Positions 8,137 through 16,796 of a stretch of DNA of 64,000 nucleotides are shown here, piece by piece. The position numbers and the translations under genes are program-made. Position 1 is the first letter of the stretch. Each line of letters starts with the position of its first letter. The notes beneath the pieces were generated by a model. It ran no database searches and was not told the DNA's origin. It saw only the letters and a list, made by a program, of their open reading frames with translations. The stretch is taken from the NCBI RefSeq assembly GCF_001652265.1, contig NZ_LWBS01000472.1, forward strand, positions 1 through 64,000, in the 5' to 3' direction. This stretch comes from Rhizobium leguminosarum (GTDB taxonomy: Bacteria > Pseudomonadota > Alphaproteobacteria > Rhizobiales > Rhizobiaceae).

Positions 8137-8889
8137 ATGGCGACGTCGAGACCCATCAATTCGTTCAAGACCCCATGCGAGCAATGTCCTTTGCGGCCGT
8201 TGCCGCATTTCAGGGAATTCAGCCGCGACGAACTGGAATTCGTCTCGAGCTTCAAGAGGGGTGAGCTTGCCGTCGATGCCGGCTCCACCATTCTCGTCGA
8301 GGGAGCCCATAGCGCTCATCTCTTCACAGTGCTCTCCGGCTGGGGCTTCCGCTACAAGATGCTGGAGGACGGGCGTCGCCAGATTCTGAACTATATCATG
8401 CCGGGCGACCTGATCGGCCTGCAGGGAACGATTGCCGGTGAGATGCAGCATTCCGTCGAAGCGCTTTCACCCGTTTTGCTCTGTGTCTTCGAACGAGACA
8501 GGCTGATGACGCTCTACAACAAGCACGCCTCGCTCGCCTTCGACATTACCTGGATCGCCGCGCGCGAGGAGCGCATCCTGGATGAGCATCTCTTGAGCAT
8601 CGGCCGCCGCACGGCGCTGGAAAGAGCAGCCTACCTGATCGCTTTCCTGCTTGAGCGCGGCCGGAAGCTCAATATTTTCAACGGCCGCAAATTTATCCCC
8701 ATCACCCAGCAGCACATTGCCGACACGCTCGGTCTCTCCATCGTTCACACCAACAAAACCTTGAAAAAGCTCAGCGAACGTGGGTTGATCCGCTGGCAGG
8801 AGCGCGGCTGCGAGGTGCTGAACGGCGAGGAATTGATGGTCATCGCCGGCTGGGAAGGGCTTGGAGAGGGCAAACGCCCGTTCATCTAA
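8137..8889 (+). CDS. Crp/Fnr-family transcription regulator with N-terminal CxxC
   Basis: A 250-residue regulator with an N-terminal cyclic-nucleotide-binding-like domain (about 20-145). A C-terminal winged helix contains ITQQHIADTLGLSIVHTNKT (about 190-209). It has TPCEQCPLR near residue 12 (Cys14, Cys17) and one central cysteine (Cys116). FNR uses four cysteines for its oxygen-sensing [4Fe-4S] cluster; only three matching positions are present here, plus one Cys near 227 in the DNA-binding domain. A redox role is therefore possible but unproven. It lies between era and a response regulator. The stop codon falls at the edge of a RIME-like repeat. Confidence 0.88.
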   Translation: MATSRPINSFKTPCEQCPLRPLPHFREFSRDELEFVSSFKRGELAVDAGSTILVEGAHSAHLFTVLSGWGFRYKMLEDGRRQILNYIMPGDLIGLQGTIAGEMQHSVEALSPVLLCVFERDRLMTLYNKHASLAFDITWIAAREERILDEHLLSIGRRTALERAAYLIAFLLERGRKLNIFNGRKFIPITQQHIADTLGLSIVHTNKTLKKLSERGLIRWQERGCEVLNGEELMVIAGWEGLGEGKRPFI

Positions 8890-8992
8890 AGCGCGTCGCG
8901 ATCTTTCAGATTCGCTCCTGGCGCTTCAGGTCTTTGTTTTACGCATGTCGTTGTCGCAAAACCGCTGCACAGTTTTGCGCGACATGCTTTAG
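8885..8992. repeat. RIME-like palindromic element after the Crp/Fnr gene
   Basis: The element runs from CTAAAGCG to GCTTTAG. Its second half is a strong hairpin, GCATGTCG...GCAAAAC with GTTTTGCGCGACATGC. The TAA stop of the upstream gene (8887-8889) is inside its left end. Confidence 0.75.
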
Positions 8993-9221
8993 CCAAGCAG
9001 TCTGGTTATGTCTTTTTTAAATGCAGATTAGCAGCAGGGAAAATAAGGTCAGTCGACATCTTTCCTCCGATTTTGATTCTTATCGACCGGGCAGAAAAAT
9101 GGTTTATTTAGAAAAGGTGGCGGAATTCACCGATAGCGTGCCATGCGGGGCACCGGAGGGCAATGATGTTGGCGAAATGGCCGGGGCGCTGCGACAGGTG
9201 CCCGACGAGGGGCATGGAATC

Positions 9222-9584
9222 ATGAGCGCAATCCGTGTTCTGGTTCTTGAAGACAGTCTGATCATCGCGATGGAGGCGGAAGATATTTTGCGCCTGGCAG
9301 GCGTCGAGAGCATAGATATCGTCGGCAGTTTGGAACAGGCGAGGGCTGCCATCGCTGCGGAGAAATATGATTTCGCTCTCCTCGACGTCAATCTCGGCGA
9401 GGGCATGAGCTTCGGATTTGCCCGCCATCTTGTCGATATCGGCATCCCCTTCGGCTTCGTCAGCGGCTATTCCGATACCGGCGATTTCCCGGCCGACCTG
9501 CAGCACATACCGCTTCTGGTGAAACCTTTCGACGAAACGGCGATGCGTGAATTCCTGCAGAGACTTTTCCCGGCCGTAGCCTGA
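9222..9584 (+). CDS. Receiver-only response regulator
   Basis: A 120-residue stand-alone CheY-like receiver domain. VLVLEDSLIIAMEAEDIL carries the acidic pocket (Glu9, Asp10). LLDVNLGEG has the phospho-acceptor Asp (about 54). S-G-Y-S (about 82-85) and LLVKPFDE with the conserved Lys (about 101) complete the set. No output domain is attached, so it probably acts by protein contact or as a phosphate sink. The frame is open upstream to 9021, but that extra part does not look like protein, and GAGGGG before 9222 supports the later ATG. No partner kinase is in the window. Confidence 0.85.
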   Translation: MSAIRVLVLEDSLIIAMEAEDILRLAGVESIDIVGSLEQARAAIAAEKYDFALLDVNLGEGMSFGFARHLVDIGIPFGFVSGYSDTGDFPADLQHIPLLVKPFDETAMREFLQRLFPAVA

Positions 9585-9666
9585 CGCGGTCCATCACAGA
9601 AGTGGTCCATGACAGAAACCGGGCCTTGGACTAGGATGGATTCGTCAGCCGCAGGGACTTCTTTCG

Positions 9667-10437
9667 ATGCAATGGCAGGATCAGGCGATCATTCTGGGCG
9701 TCAAGCGCCATGGCGAGACGAGCGTCATTGCCGAGGTGATGACGCGTGATCGCGGCCGCCATCTCGGCCTAGTGCGTTCCGGCCGCTCGCGCACCATGCA
9801 GCCGGTACTGCAGGCGGGCAATGCCGTGGAGGTCATCTGGCGTGCCCGGCTTGACGAGCATCTCGGCGAATTCCGCGTCGAGCCGGTGACGCTGCGCGCC
9901 GCCCGCCTGATGGAAACGGCGACCGCCGTCTACGGTGTCCAGGCGATGGGCGCGCTGCTGCGGCTGCTGCCGGAGCGTGACCCGCATCCGCACCTCTTCG
10001 ATGCGCTGGAGGTCATCCTCGATCACCTGCACAACCCGGCCGATGCCGGCGAACTCTTCGTGCGCTTCGAGCTCGCTGTGCTGAATGATCTCGGTTTCGG
10101 CCTGGATCTTGCCGAATGCGCTGCGACCGGCGCCCGTTCCGATCTCGTCTATGTCTCGCCGAAATCCGGCCGCGCCGTCAGCCGCAGCGCCGGCGCCCCC
10201 TGGGCGGACAAAATGCTGCTCCTGCCGCCGTTCCTCAGCATCGAAGGCAACCATGCAGCCGACTTTGATAGTCTCTCAGCTGCATTCCGCCTGACAGGCT
10301 TCTTTCTGCATCGTCATGTCTACGAGCCGCGCGGCATCGAGGCGGCAAGTGCCCGCGACGGCTTCGTTCAGGCGGCGCTCAAGGCGCTTAATCCAGCCTT
10401 GCGGACGCTTTCCGGCCCGAATGGTATTTCCGACTGA
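9667..10437 (+). CDS. recO: DNA repair protein RecO
   Basis: Recombination mediator that works with RecR to load RecA on SSB-coated single strands. The 256-residue product starts [20 protein letters not shown], typical of the N-terminal OB fold. A helical C-terminal domain contains [15 protein letters not shown] (about residues 131-145). As in many alphaproteobacterial RecO proteins, zinc-binding cysteine pairs are not seen. It follows the era region as in other rhizobia. Confidence 0.94.
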   Translation: MQWQDQAIILGVKRHGETSVIAEVMTRDRGRHLGLVRSGRSRTMQPVLQAGNAVEVIWRARLDEHLGEFRVEPVTLRAARLMETATAVYGVQAMGALLRLLPERDPHPHLFDALEVILDHLHNPADAGELFVRFELAVLNDLGFGLDLAECAATGARSDLVYVSPKSGRAVSRSAGAPWADKMLLLPPFLSIEGNHAADFDSLSAAFRLTGFFLHRHVYEPRGIEAASARDGFVQAALKALNPALRTLSGPNGISD

Positions 10438-10538
10438 CCTCGTTTTTTACGGGTGCAAAACATCCTCCGGATTTGGCGGTTTACCTGCCGATGAGCGCTT
10501 CCTATGTCTTCACAGGATTGCCAATCAAGGAGGACCTC

Positions 10539-11534
10539 ATGCTGACCAAGACCGCATCACCGACGACGATCACGCTCTGGAACGGCCGCGAAATTCCGCG
10601 CCTCGGCATGGGATGCTGGGCGATCGGCGGTCCCTTCTTCGCCGGCGACACGCCGCTCGGCTGGGGCGATGTCGACGACGATGAATCCGTGGAAGCGATC
10701 CACCGTGCCATCGAACTCGGCATCCGCTTCTTCGACACGGCCTCGAACTATGGCGCTGGCCACTCGGAGGAGGTGCTCGGTCGGGCGATCGGCAACCGCG
10801 AGGATATCGTCATCGCCACCAAGTTCGGCTTCGCCACCGATTCGGCAACCAAGCAGGCAATCGGCGCCTTCGCCGATGAGGCCTTCATCCGCCGTTCGGT
10901 CGAGACCTCGTTGCGCCGCCTCAAGCGCGATCGCCTCGATCTCCTGCAGTTCCATCTCAATGATTTTCCGCTGGATCAATCGGATGCCGTCTTCGATACG
11001 CTGGAGGCGCTGCGCGCCGAAGGCAAGATCGACGCGTTCGGCTGGAGCACCGATTTTCCCGATCGCGCCGCCCGTCATACCGGCCGCCAAGGCTACGTCT
11101 CGGTCCAGCATACGATGAACGTCTTCGAGCCGGTGCCGGAGATGATCGCGGTGATCGAGGGGAAGGGGCTTATCTCCATCAATCGCGGCCCGCTGGCCAT
11201 GGGTCTGCTGACCGGCAAGTTCACCGCCGACAAGGCAGTGGGCGCCAAGGATGTCCGCGGTGCTGCGCTCGAGTGGATGGTCTATTTCAAGGATGGCCGC
11301 ATGGCCCCGGAATTCGCTGCAAGGCTCGATGCCGTCCGCGATCTCCTGACATCGGGCGGCCGCACGCTGACGCAGGGCGCGCTTGCCTGGCTCTGGGCAC
11401 GCTCGCCGCGCACCCTTCCCATTCCGGGCTTCCGCACCGTCGCCCAGGTGGAGGAAAATGCCGGCGCGCTGGAGAAGGGACCCCTGCCGGCCGATGTCAT
11501 GGCGGGGATCGATGCCGCGCTCGATCGCGCGTGA
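10539..11534 (+). CDS. Aldo/keto reductase
   Basis: A 331-residue NAD(P)H-dependent oxidoreductase of the AKR (TIM-barrel) superfamily. The catalytic Asp and Tyr are in FFDTASNYGAGHSEEVLGRA (about 66-85), and the catalytic Lys is in ATKFGF (about 95-100). The C-terminal cofactor region contains P-I-P-G-F-R-T-V-A-Q-V-E-E-N. The substrate is not predictable. An excellent AAGGAGG before ATG 10539 rules out the longer upstream frame. It may be cotranscribed with recO, 101 bases upstream. A half RIME repeat follows the stop. Confidence 0.9.
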   Translation: MLTKTASPTTITLWNGREIPRLGMGCWAIGGPFFAGDTPLGWGDVDDDESVEAIHRAIELGIRFFDTASNYGAGHSEEVLGRAIGNREDIVIATKFGFATDSATKQAIGAFADEAFIRRSVETSLRRLKRDRLDLLQFHLNDFPLDQSDAVFDTLEALRAEGKIDAFGWSTDFPDRAARHTGRQGYVSVQHTMNVFEPVPEMIAVIEGKGLISINRGPLAMGLLTGKFTADKAVGAKDVRGAALEWMVYFKDGRMAPEFAARLDAVRDLLTSGGRTLTQGALAWLWARSPRTLPIPGFRTVAQVEENAGALEKGPLPADVMAGIDAALDRA

Positions 11535-11537
11535 CGC

Positions 11538-11604
11538 TCTAACTCTTTGTTTTCACGCAATTCCGGACGGAAAACCGCTTCGCACTTTTCCTGGAATTGC
11601 TTAT
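11538..11604. repeat. Half RIME element between convergent genes
   Basis: This contains only the second RIME palindrome (GCAATTCCGGA...CTGGAATTGC, with GGAAAACCGCTTCGCACTTTTCC inside). The right end supplies the TTA that is the TAA stop of the MOSC-protein gene on the minus strand. Confidence 0.8.
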
Positions 11605-12458
11605 GCTGCGGCGCGACGCTTGAGCGCCCAGCCTTCCGGCCTCTCTTCAATGATGCTGACGGTGTCACCGATCGTGATCCTGCCACTGCCGCGTGGCGTG
11701 ACGTTCCAGCCGAAGAGCGGGCCGGGCACGCGCCGGTCGGCCGACATACGGATGCGGCCCATGGCCGGCATCGGGTTTGGTCCCTCGCGTGAACCGGTCA
11801 TCTGGTCCTGCGTCGTCATGATGCAGCGGGAGCAGGGTTTGACGAGATCGAAGCGGATACCGGCGATCTCGATCGCCGCCCAGCGATCCTCCGGCCAGGC
11901 CTCGTCGGTATCGATGACGATGTTCGGACGGAAGCGTTCCATGCCGACACTGCCTTCGCCATGGGCGGCGAGATCGGCATTCAATGCCTTCAGCGAGCCC
12001 GTTGTCGTCACTAGGATCTGATAGCCGTCGGTAAAGGTGACGGGCGTGCCTTCGCCGGCCCATTCGGCATTCGCCGTCCGCCGCGCTTGCCCGTCGAAGA
12101 AGACCAGCCGCACCTCGCGGCCAAGCCATTCGGAAAGCTGCCGGTTGCTCCCTGGATCGGCGACGGCGGCGCTGACGGCAGATTTCCACACGATCACATC
12201 CATGCGGGTTTCAGGCTGAGGCGGCGGTACCGATATGTCCGCTTTCCCCTGCATCAGCAGCCGAAAGGTGCTTGCCTCCGGTCGCACTTCGATGCGCGCG
12301 AGATCTGGCAGTTCGCGTTGGGTGATGAAGTGACCCTGCGCGTCGGTGATCATCGCCCGCCGGTCGCCGGGAAGTCCGTAACCGTCGATGTCGGCGGCCG
12401 GCAGCGCAATACCGCGGGCGCTCTTGAGCGGGTAGATGAAGAGGTCGCTGACATGCAT
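11601..12458 (-). CDS. MOSC-domain protein with N-terminal beta barrel
   Basis: A 285-residue protein with an MOSC N-terminal beta-barrel (about 1-110, beginning MHVSDLFIYPLKSARGIAL) and a C-terminal MOSC domain. The conserved cysteine region is VKPCSRCIMTTQDQ (about 210-223). MOSC domains bind molybdopterin-sulfur groups, as in mitochondrial amidoxime-reducing enzymes (YcbX/mARC type). The electron donor and substrate are unknown. It lies nine bases downstream of the HD-domain gene and probably shares its transcript. Confidence 0.88.
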   Translation of the reverse strand: MHVSDLFIYPLKSARGIALPAADIDGYGLPGDRRAMITDAQGHFITQRELPDLARIEVRPEASTFRLLMQGKADISVPPPQPETRMDVIVWKSAVSAAVADPGSNRQLSEWLGREVRLVFFDGQARRTANAEWAGEGTPVTFTDGYQILVTTTGSLKALNADLAAHGEGSVGMERFRPNIVIDTDEAWPEDRWAAIEIAGIRFDLVKPCSRCIMTTQDQMTGSREGPNPMPAMGRIRMSADRRVPGPLFGWNVTPRGSGRITIGDTVSIIEERPEGWALKRRAAA

Positions 12459-12467
12459 GTTGTGCTC

Positions 12468-13112
12468 CTAGATTTCGTCCATGAAGGCCGAGAGGAAGTC
12501 GCGCAAGCTTTTGTCGCGCGCAGCCGCCAGCCTGCGGCCGGTCTCGGTCTGGAATCCTTTCGTCAGCTTGAACAGCTTCGTCTGGAAATGGTCAATGGCA
12601 TAACGCTTGTCATCAAGCGCGCGGTCTGCCGCCGCGGGGTCGAACGGATCGTAGAGCCCAGATCCCAGTCGCCCGGCAATATAGAAGCAGCGGGCGACGC
12701 CGATCATACCGATCGCATCCAGCCGGTCGGCATCCTGCAGGATCTTTGCCTCCAGCGTCTGCGGCGCCACCCCGGCCGAGAAACTGTGCGCGGTGATTGC
12801 GTGGGCCGCGGCTTCGATATCCGTAGCGCTCCAGCCGAGTTTCGCCAGGATCGCCGATGCCTTCTCCGCCGCCAAAGCCGATGCTTTTGCCCGCAGCGGC
12901 GAATTCTTTTCGACGGCGACGCAGTCGTGCAGCAGCACGGAAGCGGCAAGCACCCGCCTGTCGCCGCCTTCTCCCGCATGGATGCGCATGGCATTCCTGA
13001 AGACGCGCAGGATATGGGCAAGGTCGTGCGAGCCGTCGTCGCCGTCGGCCGCATGCGCAATCAGCGCCGCGGCGAGCGTTTCGTGTGGGGAGAAGGCTTC
13101 AGCCGCGAACAT
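12468..13112 (-). CDS. HD-domain phosphohydrolase-like protein
   Basis: About 214 residues from the preferred start. The metal-binding HD pattern is seen as SHDLAHILRV (about 27-36), LLHDCVAVE (about 61-69) and LQDADRLDAIGM (about 128-139). This is the arrangement of YpgQ/YedJ-like small HD hydrolases acting on nucleotides or other phosphoesters; the substrate is unknown. The frame extends to ATG 13157, but ATG 13112 is preceded by CAGGTGG and places the HD domain as in related proteins. The start is uncertain. Confidence 0.85.
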   Translation of the reverse strand: MFAAEAFSPHETLAAALIAHAADGDDGSHDLAHILRVFRNAMRIHAGEGGDRRVLAASVLLHDCVAVEKNSPLRAKASALAAEKASAILAKLGWSATDIEAAAHAITAHSFSAGVAPQTLEAKILQDADRLDAIGMIGVARCFYIAGRLGSGLYDPFDPAAADRALDDKRYAIDHFQTKLFKLTKGFQTETGRRLAAARDKSLRDFLSAFMDEI

Positions 13113-13263
13113 AGCGCCACCTGTCATGATGAAGATCGTTTTCCGCCGATAGAGCATGGGCGCGGAAGTGGATGCGGGCGAGTAAAAGAATGCGACAACC
13201 AGATCTCGGGATCGCAGCCGATTTTGTAGCGGCTTGCCGTGCGAGTCGCAATCGAGGGTGATC

Positions 13264-15168
13264 TCAGCGCTTGGCTTCAGGAAGGCGCATCATGCCGCCG
13301 TTCTTCGGCGGCAGGGAGAGAAGATCGGCCACGTCACGCGCCGGTCTCGGCGGACTGATGTGATAGCCCTGGATCTCGTCGCATTCCTCGCATTCGAGCA
13401 GCGCCAGCTGCGCGGCCGTCTCGACGCCCTCGACGGTGACGCGCATCCCGAGCGCATCGCCAAGCAGGATGATCGCGTGCATGATCGCATGCGCTTCCTT
13501 GTTGTCGACGATGTCGTTGACGAAGGATTTGTCGATCTTGATCTTGTCGAAGGGGAAGCTCGAGAGGTAACTCAGTGAGGAATAGCCGGTTCCGAAATCG
13601 TCCATCGAGATGCGGATGCCACGCTCCTTCAGCGCATGCAGGATCGGCAGCACTTCGCTCAGATTTTCCATCAGCACGCTCTCGGTGATTTCGAGTTCTA
13701 GCCGCGACGGCGACAGCGCGGCAGCGGCAAGCGCGTCGGCCACATCGCGCGTCAGGTCGCTGCTGCTGAACTGGATTGCCGAAACGTTGACGGCGACCTT
13801 GATGCCCTCCGGCCATTGCGCTGCATCGTTGCAGGCCCGGCGCAAAACCCAACGGCCGATATCGACGATGAGGCCGACTTCTTCGGCAAGCGGAATGAAA
13901 TCCATCGGCGGAACGCGGCCTCGAACCGGGTGGTTCCAGCGGATCAAAGCTTCGAAGCCACAAATGCGCCGCTGCGAGAGGTCGTAAAGCGGCTGGTAAT
14001 GCAGCTCGAATTCCTCGTTCTCCATGGCTGCTCTAAGGTCCGCCTCCAGCGCGTGGCGCAGTTGCATCTGCGCTTCCATCTCGCTGGCGAAGAATCGCTC
14101 GCGTTTGCGCCCGTCGGCCTTGGCATGTGACAGTGCCACGCCGGCATTCTTCAGCAGGATATCGGTTTCCTCGCCATCATCAGGGGCGATTGCGATGCCC
14201 ATGGAGACGCTGAGCTCCACCTGTTTTTCGCCGTGGAGGAATGGTTCGGAAAGCTCACGGCGGATCCGTTCGGCAAGCGCCGTCACGTTCCACGGCTGCT
14301 GCTTGCCCGCCTGCAAGATGGCGAATTCGTCCGAGCCGAGGCGCGCCAGGGTGTTTTCCGAACCGGCGGAGGCTCGGATGCGCTCGGTGACCTGCTGCAG
14401 GATCTTGTCGCCGGCCGACACGCCCATCGTGTTGTTGATCGATTTGAACCGGTCGAGATTGAGGTGAACGAGGGCGATCTGCTGATCTGGCCTGCGCTCT
14501 GTGAGCGTCGCATCGACCTGCTCGCGGAAATGGATGCGGTTCGGAAGGCCGGTCAGCAGGTCGTGGTGGGCGAGATAGGCAATACGCTCGGCCGCCCTTC
14601 GATCCTCGGTAATATCGGCATGAATGGAAATGTTGCTGCCGTCGGAAAGGATAGTCACCATGCTCTGGATGACGCGGCCATCGTCCATCAACCATTCGCG
14701 CCGACGGAGACGACTGCTTCTTGCGCTTGCGGAGGAATGCCGCCCGGTCCGCCGGCCAGGCTCGGCGGTGGCGTTCTCCGTGCCGCGCATTTTGGCCGTG
14801 AGGTCGGCGATTGTCGCGCCGGCAGTGACATCTTCTTCCGTAAGGTCGAAGAGCTGACGGAAGCGGGTGTTGGAAAGCGTCAGCCGCTGGTCGGCGTCGA
14901 AGACGCTGAGACCGAGCGGCAGGTTGTTGAGAATGATTTCGAAGAGTTTTTTCTGTCCGTCGAATGCCTGACTGAGGGCTGATATATTGCCTCTCAGCAC
15001 ATCGTTTTCCCGCAGCAGCGTTTCCACGCTTCTCTCGATCTCGTCATAGTTGCTTTCATGGACACGATAGGTCGCGATCACGAGATCCATCAGGCGCTGC
15101 GCATCGATCGATCCATCGTCGGTGACGGCCTGGGTGCATTGCTGCCAGAAAAGCGCTTCAGCTTTCAT
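13264..15168 (-). CDS. PAS-GGDEF-EAL cyclic-di-GMP signalling protein
   Basis: A 634-residue cytoplasmic protein. An N-terminal helical region is followed by a PAS domain (about 90-200), a GGDEF domain (about 210-370) with the degenerate signature RLGSDEFAIL, and an EAL domain (about 385-625). The EAL domain keeps FEALIRW, LEITESVLM, MDDFGTGYSS, KIDKSFV and VEGVET, so phosphodiesterase activity is likely. The GGDEF centre reads GSDEF, so cyclase activity is doubtful. The frame is open further upstream to 15324, but that part looks non-coding; MKAEALFWQQ at 15168 is preferred. No membrane segment is seen. Confidence 0.92.
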   Translation of the reverse strand: MKAEALFWQQCTQAVTDDGSIDAQRLMDLVIATYRVHESNYDEIERSVETLLRENDVLRGNISALSQAFDGQKKLFEIILNNLPLGLSVFDADQRLTLSNTRFRQLFDLTEEDVTAGATIADLTAKMRGTENATAEPGRRTGRHSSASARSSRLRRREWLMDDGRVIQSMVTILSDGSNISIHADITEDRRAAERIAYLAHHDLLTGLPNRIHFREQVDATLTERRPDQQIALVHLNLDRFKSINNTMGVSAGDKILQQVTERIRASAGSENTLARLGSDEFAILQAGKQQPWNVTALAERIRRELSEPFLHGEKQVELSVSMGIAIAPDDGEETDILLKNAGVALSHAKADGRKRERFFASEMEAQMQLRHALEADLRAAMENEEFELHYQPLYDLSQRRICGFEALIRWNHPVRGRVPPMDFIPLAEEVGLIVDIGRWVLRRACNDAAQWPEGIKVAVNVSAIQFSSSDLTRDVADALAAAALSPSRLELEITESVLMENLSEVLPILHALKERGIRISMDDFGTGYSSLSYLSSFPFDKIKIDKSFVNDIVDNKEAHAIMHAIILLGDALGMRVTVEGVETAAQLALLECEECDEIQGYHISPPRPARDVADLLSLPPKNGGMMRLPEAKR

Positions 15169-15615
15169 GTGCACGCGTCTTGCGCAGCGATCGCGACCGC
15201 CATGACCAAAGGCGTCTCTAATTGATGCACGTGCCTCACTGCGCCGGACATGAAAGACCTTTCTAAAGGAACACAGAAATTGCTTTTTATAAACCGGGAC
15301 CGTGTGGTGTTGTGTGACGCCCATTTTCTATGGGCCGAATTAATATTCGGTTGCAGTACAGCAGCGACATTCACTTCGTCAGATAATTGTTTTGTATGTC
15401 AAAAATCGCTGAAATATGAGGGAAATCGGCCGGCTGGCGCAGGCGGCAGGTCACCCTCGCGGCGCTCCGTTAACTTTTGTCAATCATCGTTAATGAGAAG
15501 TTAACAGCTTATTGACGCACTGCGCAAATCAGTTTAACCACCGAGTCAGCACTGATTTTCCACGTTCGTATTGCGTACAAACGCCACCGGCAAAAGGCGG
15601 TGAATGGAGGTTTGT
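15169..15615. promoter_or_regulatory. Divergent regulatory region with a CtrA-like box
   Basis: About 450 bases of A+T-rich DNA lie between the c-di-GMP gene and the EF-hand gene. At 15490-15505 it contains TTAATGAGAAGTTAAC, an exact match to the alphaproteobacterial CtrA consensus TTAA-N7-TTAAC. A further TTAA lies about 20 bases before it. TTGACG at about 15512 could be a -35 box with TAACCA 17 bases on. No gene is seen in this stretch. Confidence 0.55.
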
Positions 15616-15957
15616 ATGACCAGCACCACATCCGTTTCAGACACGTCATATGCATATCTGGCGACGCTTTCGCGGCTCGACGCCAACGGCGATGGCGTAC
15701 TCAGCCGCGGCGAACGTGCCGCCGATGAGAAGCCCGGCATCATCAAAGAGATCTTGGAAGACGACACGAGCAGCGACACGCAGCCGAAATTTTCCGGCAG
15801 CCTGATTGCTCTGATGATGGACACGCACGACAGCGGCACGGCAAGCAGCATCGCCGTTTCCTATCCGTTGCAACAGATCGCGCCGACATCAGGCAATCAG
15901 TCCGACGATCTCTACCGCAACACCTACGGCCAGTTCGATTTCGACGCCGTCGCCTGA
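15616..15957 (+). CDS. Small EF-hand protein
   Basis: A 113-residue acidic protein without a signal peptide or membrane segment. It has one canonical EF-hand loop, DANGDGVLSRGE (about residues 23-34): Asp1, Asn3, Asp5, Ser9, Glu12 are all in place. No second EF-hand is evident, so calcium binding may need dimerisation. The rest is polar, with a D-T-H-D-S-G-T-A segment. GGAGG at 15606-15610 gives ideal spacing to ATG 15616; an in-frame ATG at 15604 is less likely. It has its own promoter region, with a CtrA-like box, and its own terminator. No function can be assigned. Confidence 0.8.
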   Translation: MTSTTSVSDTSYAYLATLSRLDANGDGVLSRGERAADEKPGIIKEILEDDTSSDTQPKFSGSLIALMMDTHDSGTASSIAVSYPLQQIAPTSGNQSDDLYRNTYGQFDFDAVA

Positions 15958-15983
15958 GCTGCGACTCAATTCGGGTGATCTGC

Positions 15984-16009
15984 AAGCCGGCCGTTTGGCC
16001 GGCTTTTCT
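15984..16009 (+). terminator. Terminator of the EF-hand gene
   Basis: AAGCCGGCC (15984-15992) and GGCCGGCTT (15997-16005) form a perfect 9-bp stem with a GTTT loop, followed by TTTCTT. Confidence 0.9.
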
Positions 16010-16023
16010 TGTTCGGTAACCTC

Positions 16024-16078
16024 GAAAATCGGAATGATTTCCGAAAGGATTATGCGCCAATAAGGTCGTAGAGCGTCA
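16024..16078. repeat. Degenerate copy of a dispersed AT-rich repeat, upstream of sodC
   Basis: The order of blocks, a GGAATGATTT-like core, then ATTATGCGCCAAT, then a TCGTAGAGCGTC-like end, resembles the better copies at 16694-16759 and 38814-38880. Similarity is partial. Confidence 0.5.
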
Positions 16079-16171
16079 TTAGTGCGTCCTACCCGACGCG
16101 CGGCGTTTTAGATTAGGAACACCTTCCGGTTTGACACGTTCAGAAGGACAACCGCACGGAAGGAGATCTCC

Positions 16172-16687
16172 ATGAAAGCCATGCGCATTATCGCCGCCTT
16201 GAGCCTGCTTGCGGTTGCATTGCCGGCAGGCGCTCAAGACAAGCAAACGGCGGTCGCCAATTTTGTTGGCAAGGACGGTAAGGAGGACGGTCGCGCGCAA
16301 TTGACGGCTGCCGCCAATGGCGGCGTCCTGATCGAAGTCGAGATATCCGGACTGCCTGCGAACAAATGGGTGGCCTTTCACGTTCATGAGACCGGCCGCT
16401 GCGACGCTGCGACCCATCACGAATCGGCGGGCGGTCACTTCAACCCTGAGAAAGCCGAGCACGGCCTCCTTGCCGCCAAGGGGCCGCACGCCGGCGATAT
16501 GCCCAATCAATATGTCGGGCAGGATGGCGTGCTGCGGGCGCAGGTCTTCGACAGCATGGTCACGCTCGACGGCAAGGCCGACGGCATTCGTGGCCGCGCA
16601 TTGATGGTTCACGCCAATTCGGATGATTATCGCAGCCAGCCTTCAGGCGATGCCGGGGAAAGGCTGTCGTGCGGCGTCATTCAATAG
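16172..16687 (+). CDS. sodC: Periplasmic Cu,Zn superoxide dismutase
   Basis: This converts superoxide to hydrogen peroxide and oxygen outside the cytoplasm. The 171-residue protein has a signal peptide (about 1-22, cleavage after A-G-A). Copper ligands are in AFHVHETGRC (about 69-78). The GGHFNP segment (about 88-93) carries further metal-site histidines, and the expected late histidine is in ALMVHAN. A disulfide between the GRC cysteine and the one in LSCGVI is expected. AAGGAG precedes ATG 16172. It is a single-gene unit between repeats. Confidence 0.94.
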   Translation: MKAMRIIAALSLLAVALPAGAQDKQTAVANFVGKDGKEDGRAQLTAAANGGVLIEVEISGLPANKWVAFHVHETGRCDAATHHESAGGHFNPEKAEHGLLAAKGPHAGDMPNQYVGQDGVLRAQVFDSMVTLDGKADGIRGRALMVHANSDDYRSQPSGDAGERLSCGVIQ

Positions 16688-16693
16688 CCTTGG

Positions 16694-16759
16694 GCATAAT
16701 TCCTAAAATCGGAATCGATTGAAGGACAAAACTATGCAGCAATTCAAAGTGTACAGTGT
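16694..16759. repeat. Dispersed AT-rich repeat, copy 1
   Basis: About 66 bases starting GCATAATTCCTAAAATCGG and ending near GTGTACAGTGT. The copy at 38814-38880 is the same sequence on the opposite strand with few differences. The internal pairing GCATAATT/AACTATGC can form a hairpin. It lies between convergent sodC and mscS. Confidence 0.8.
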
Positions 16760-16796
16760 CGCTGGTCTTAAAAAGACCCCGCGGCGCTGCAATGTC

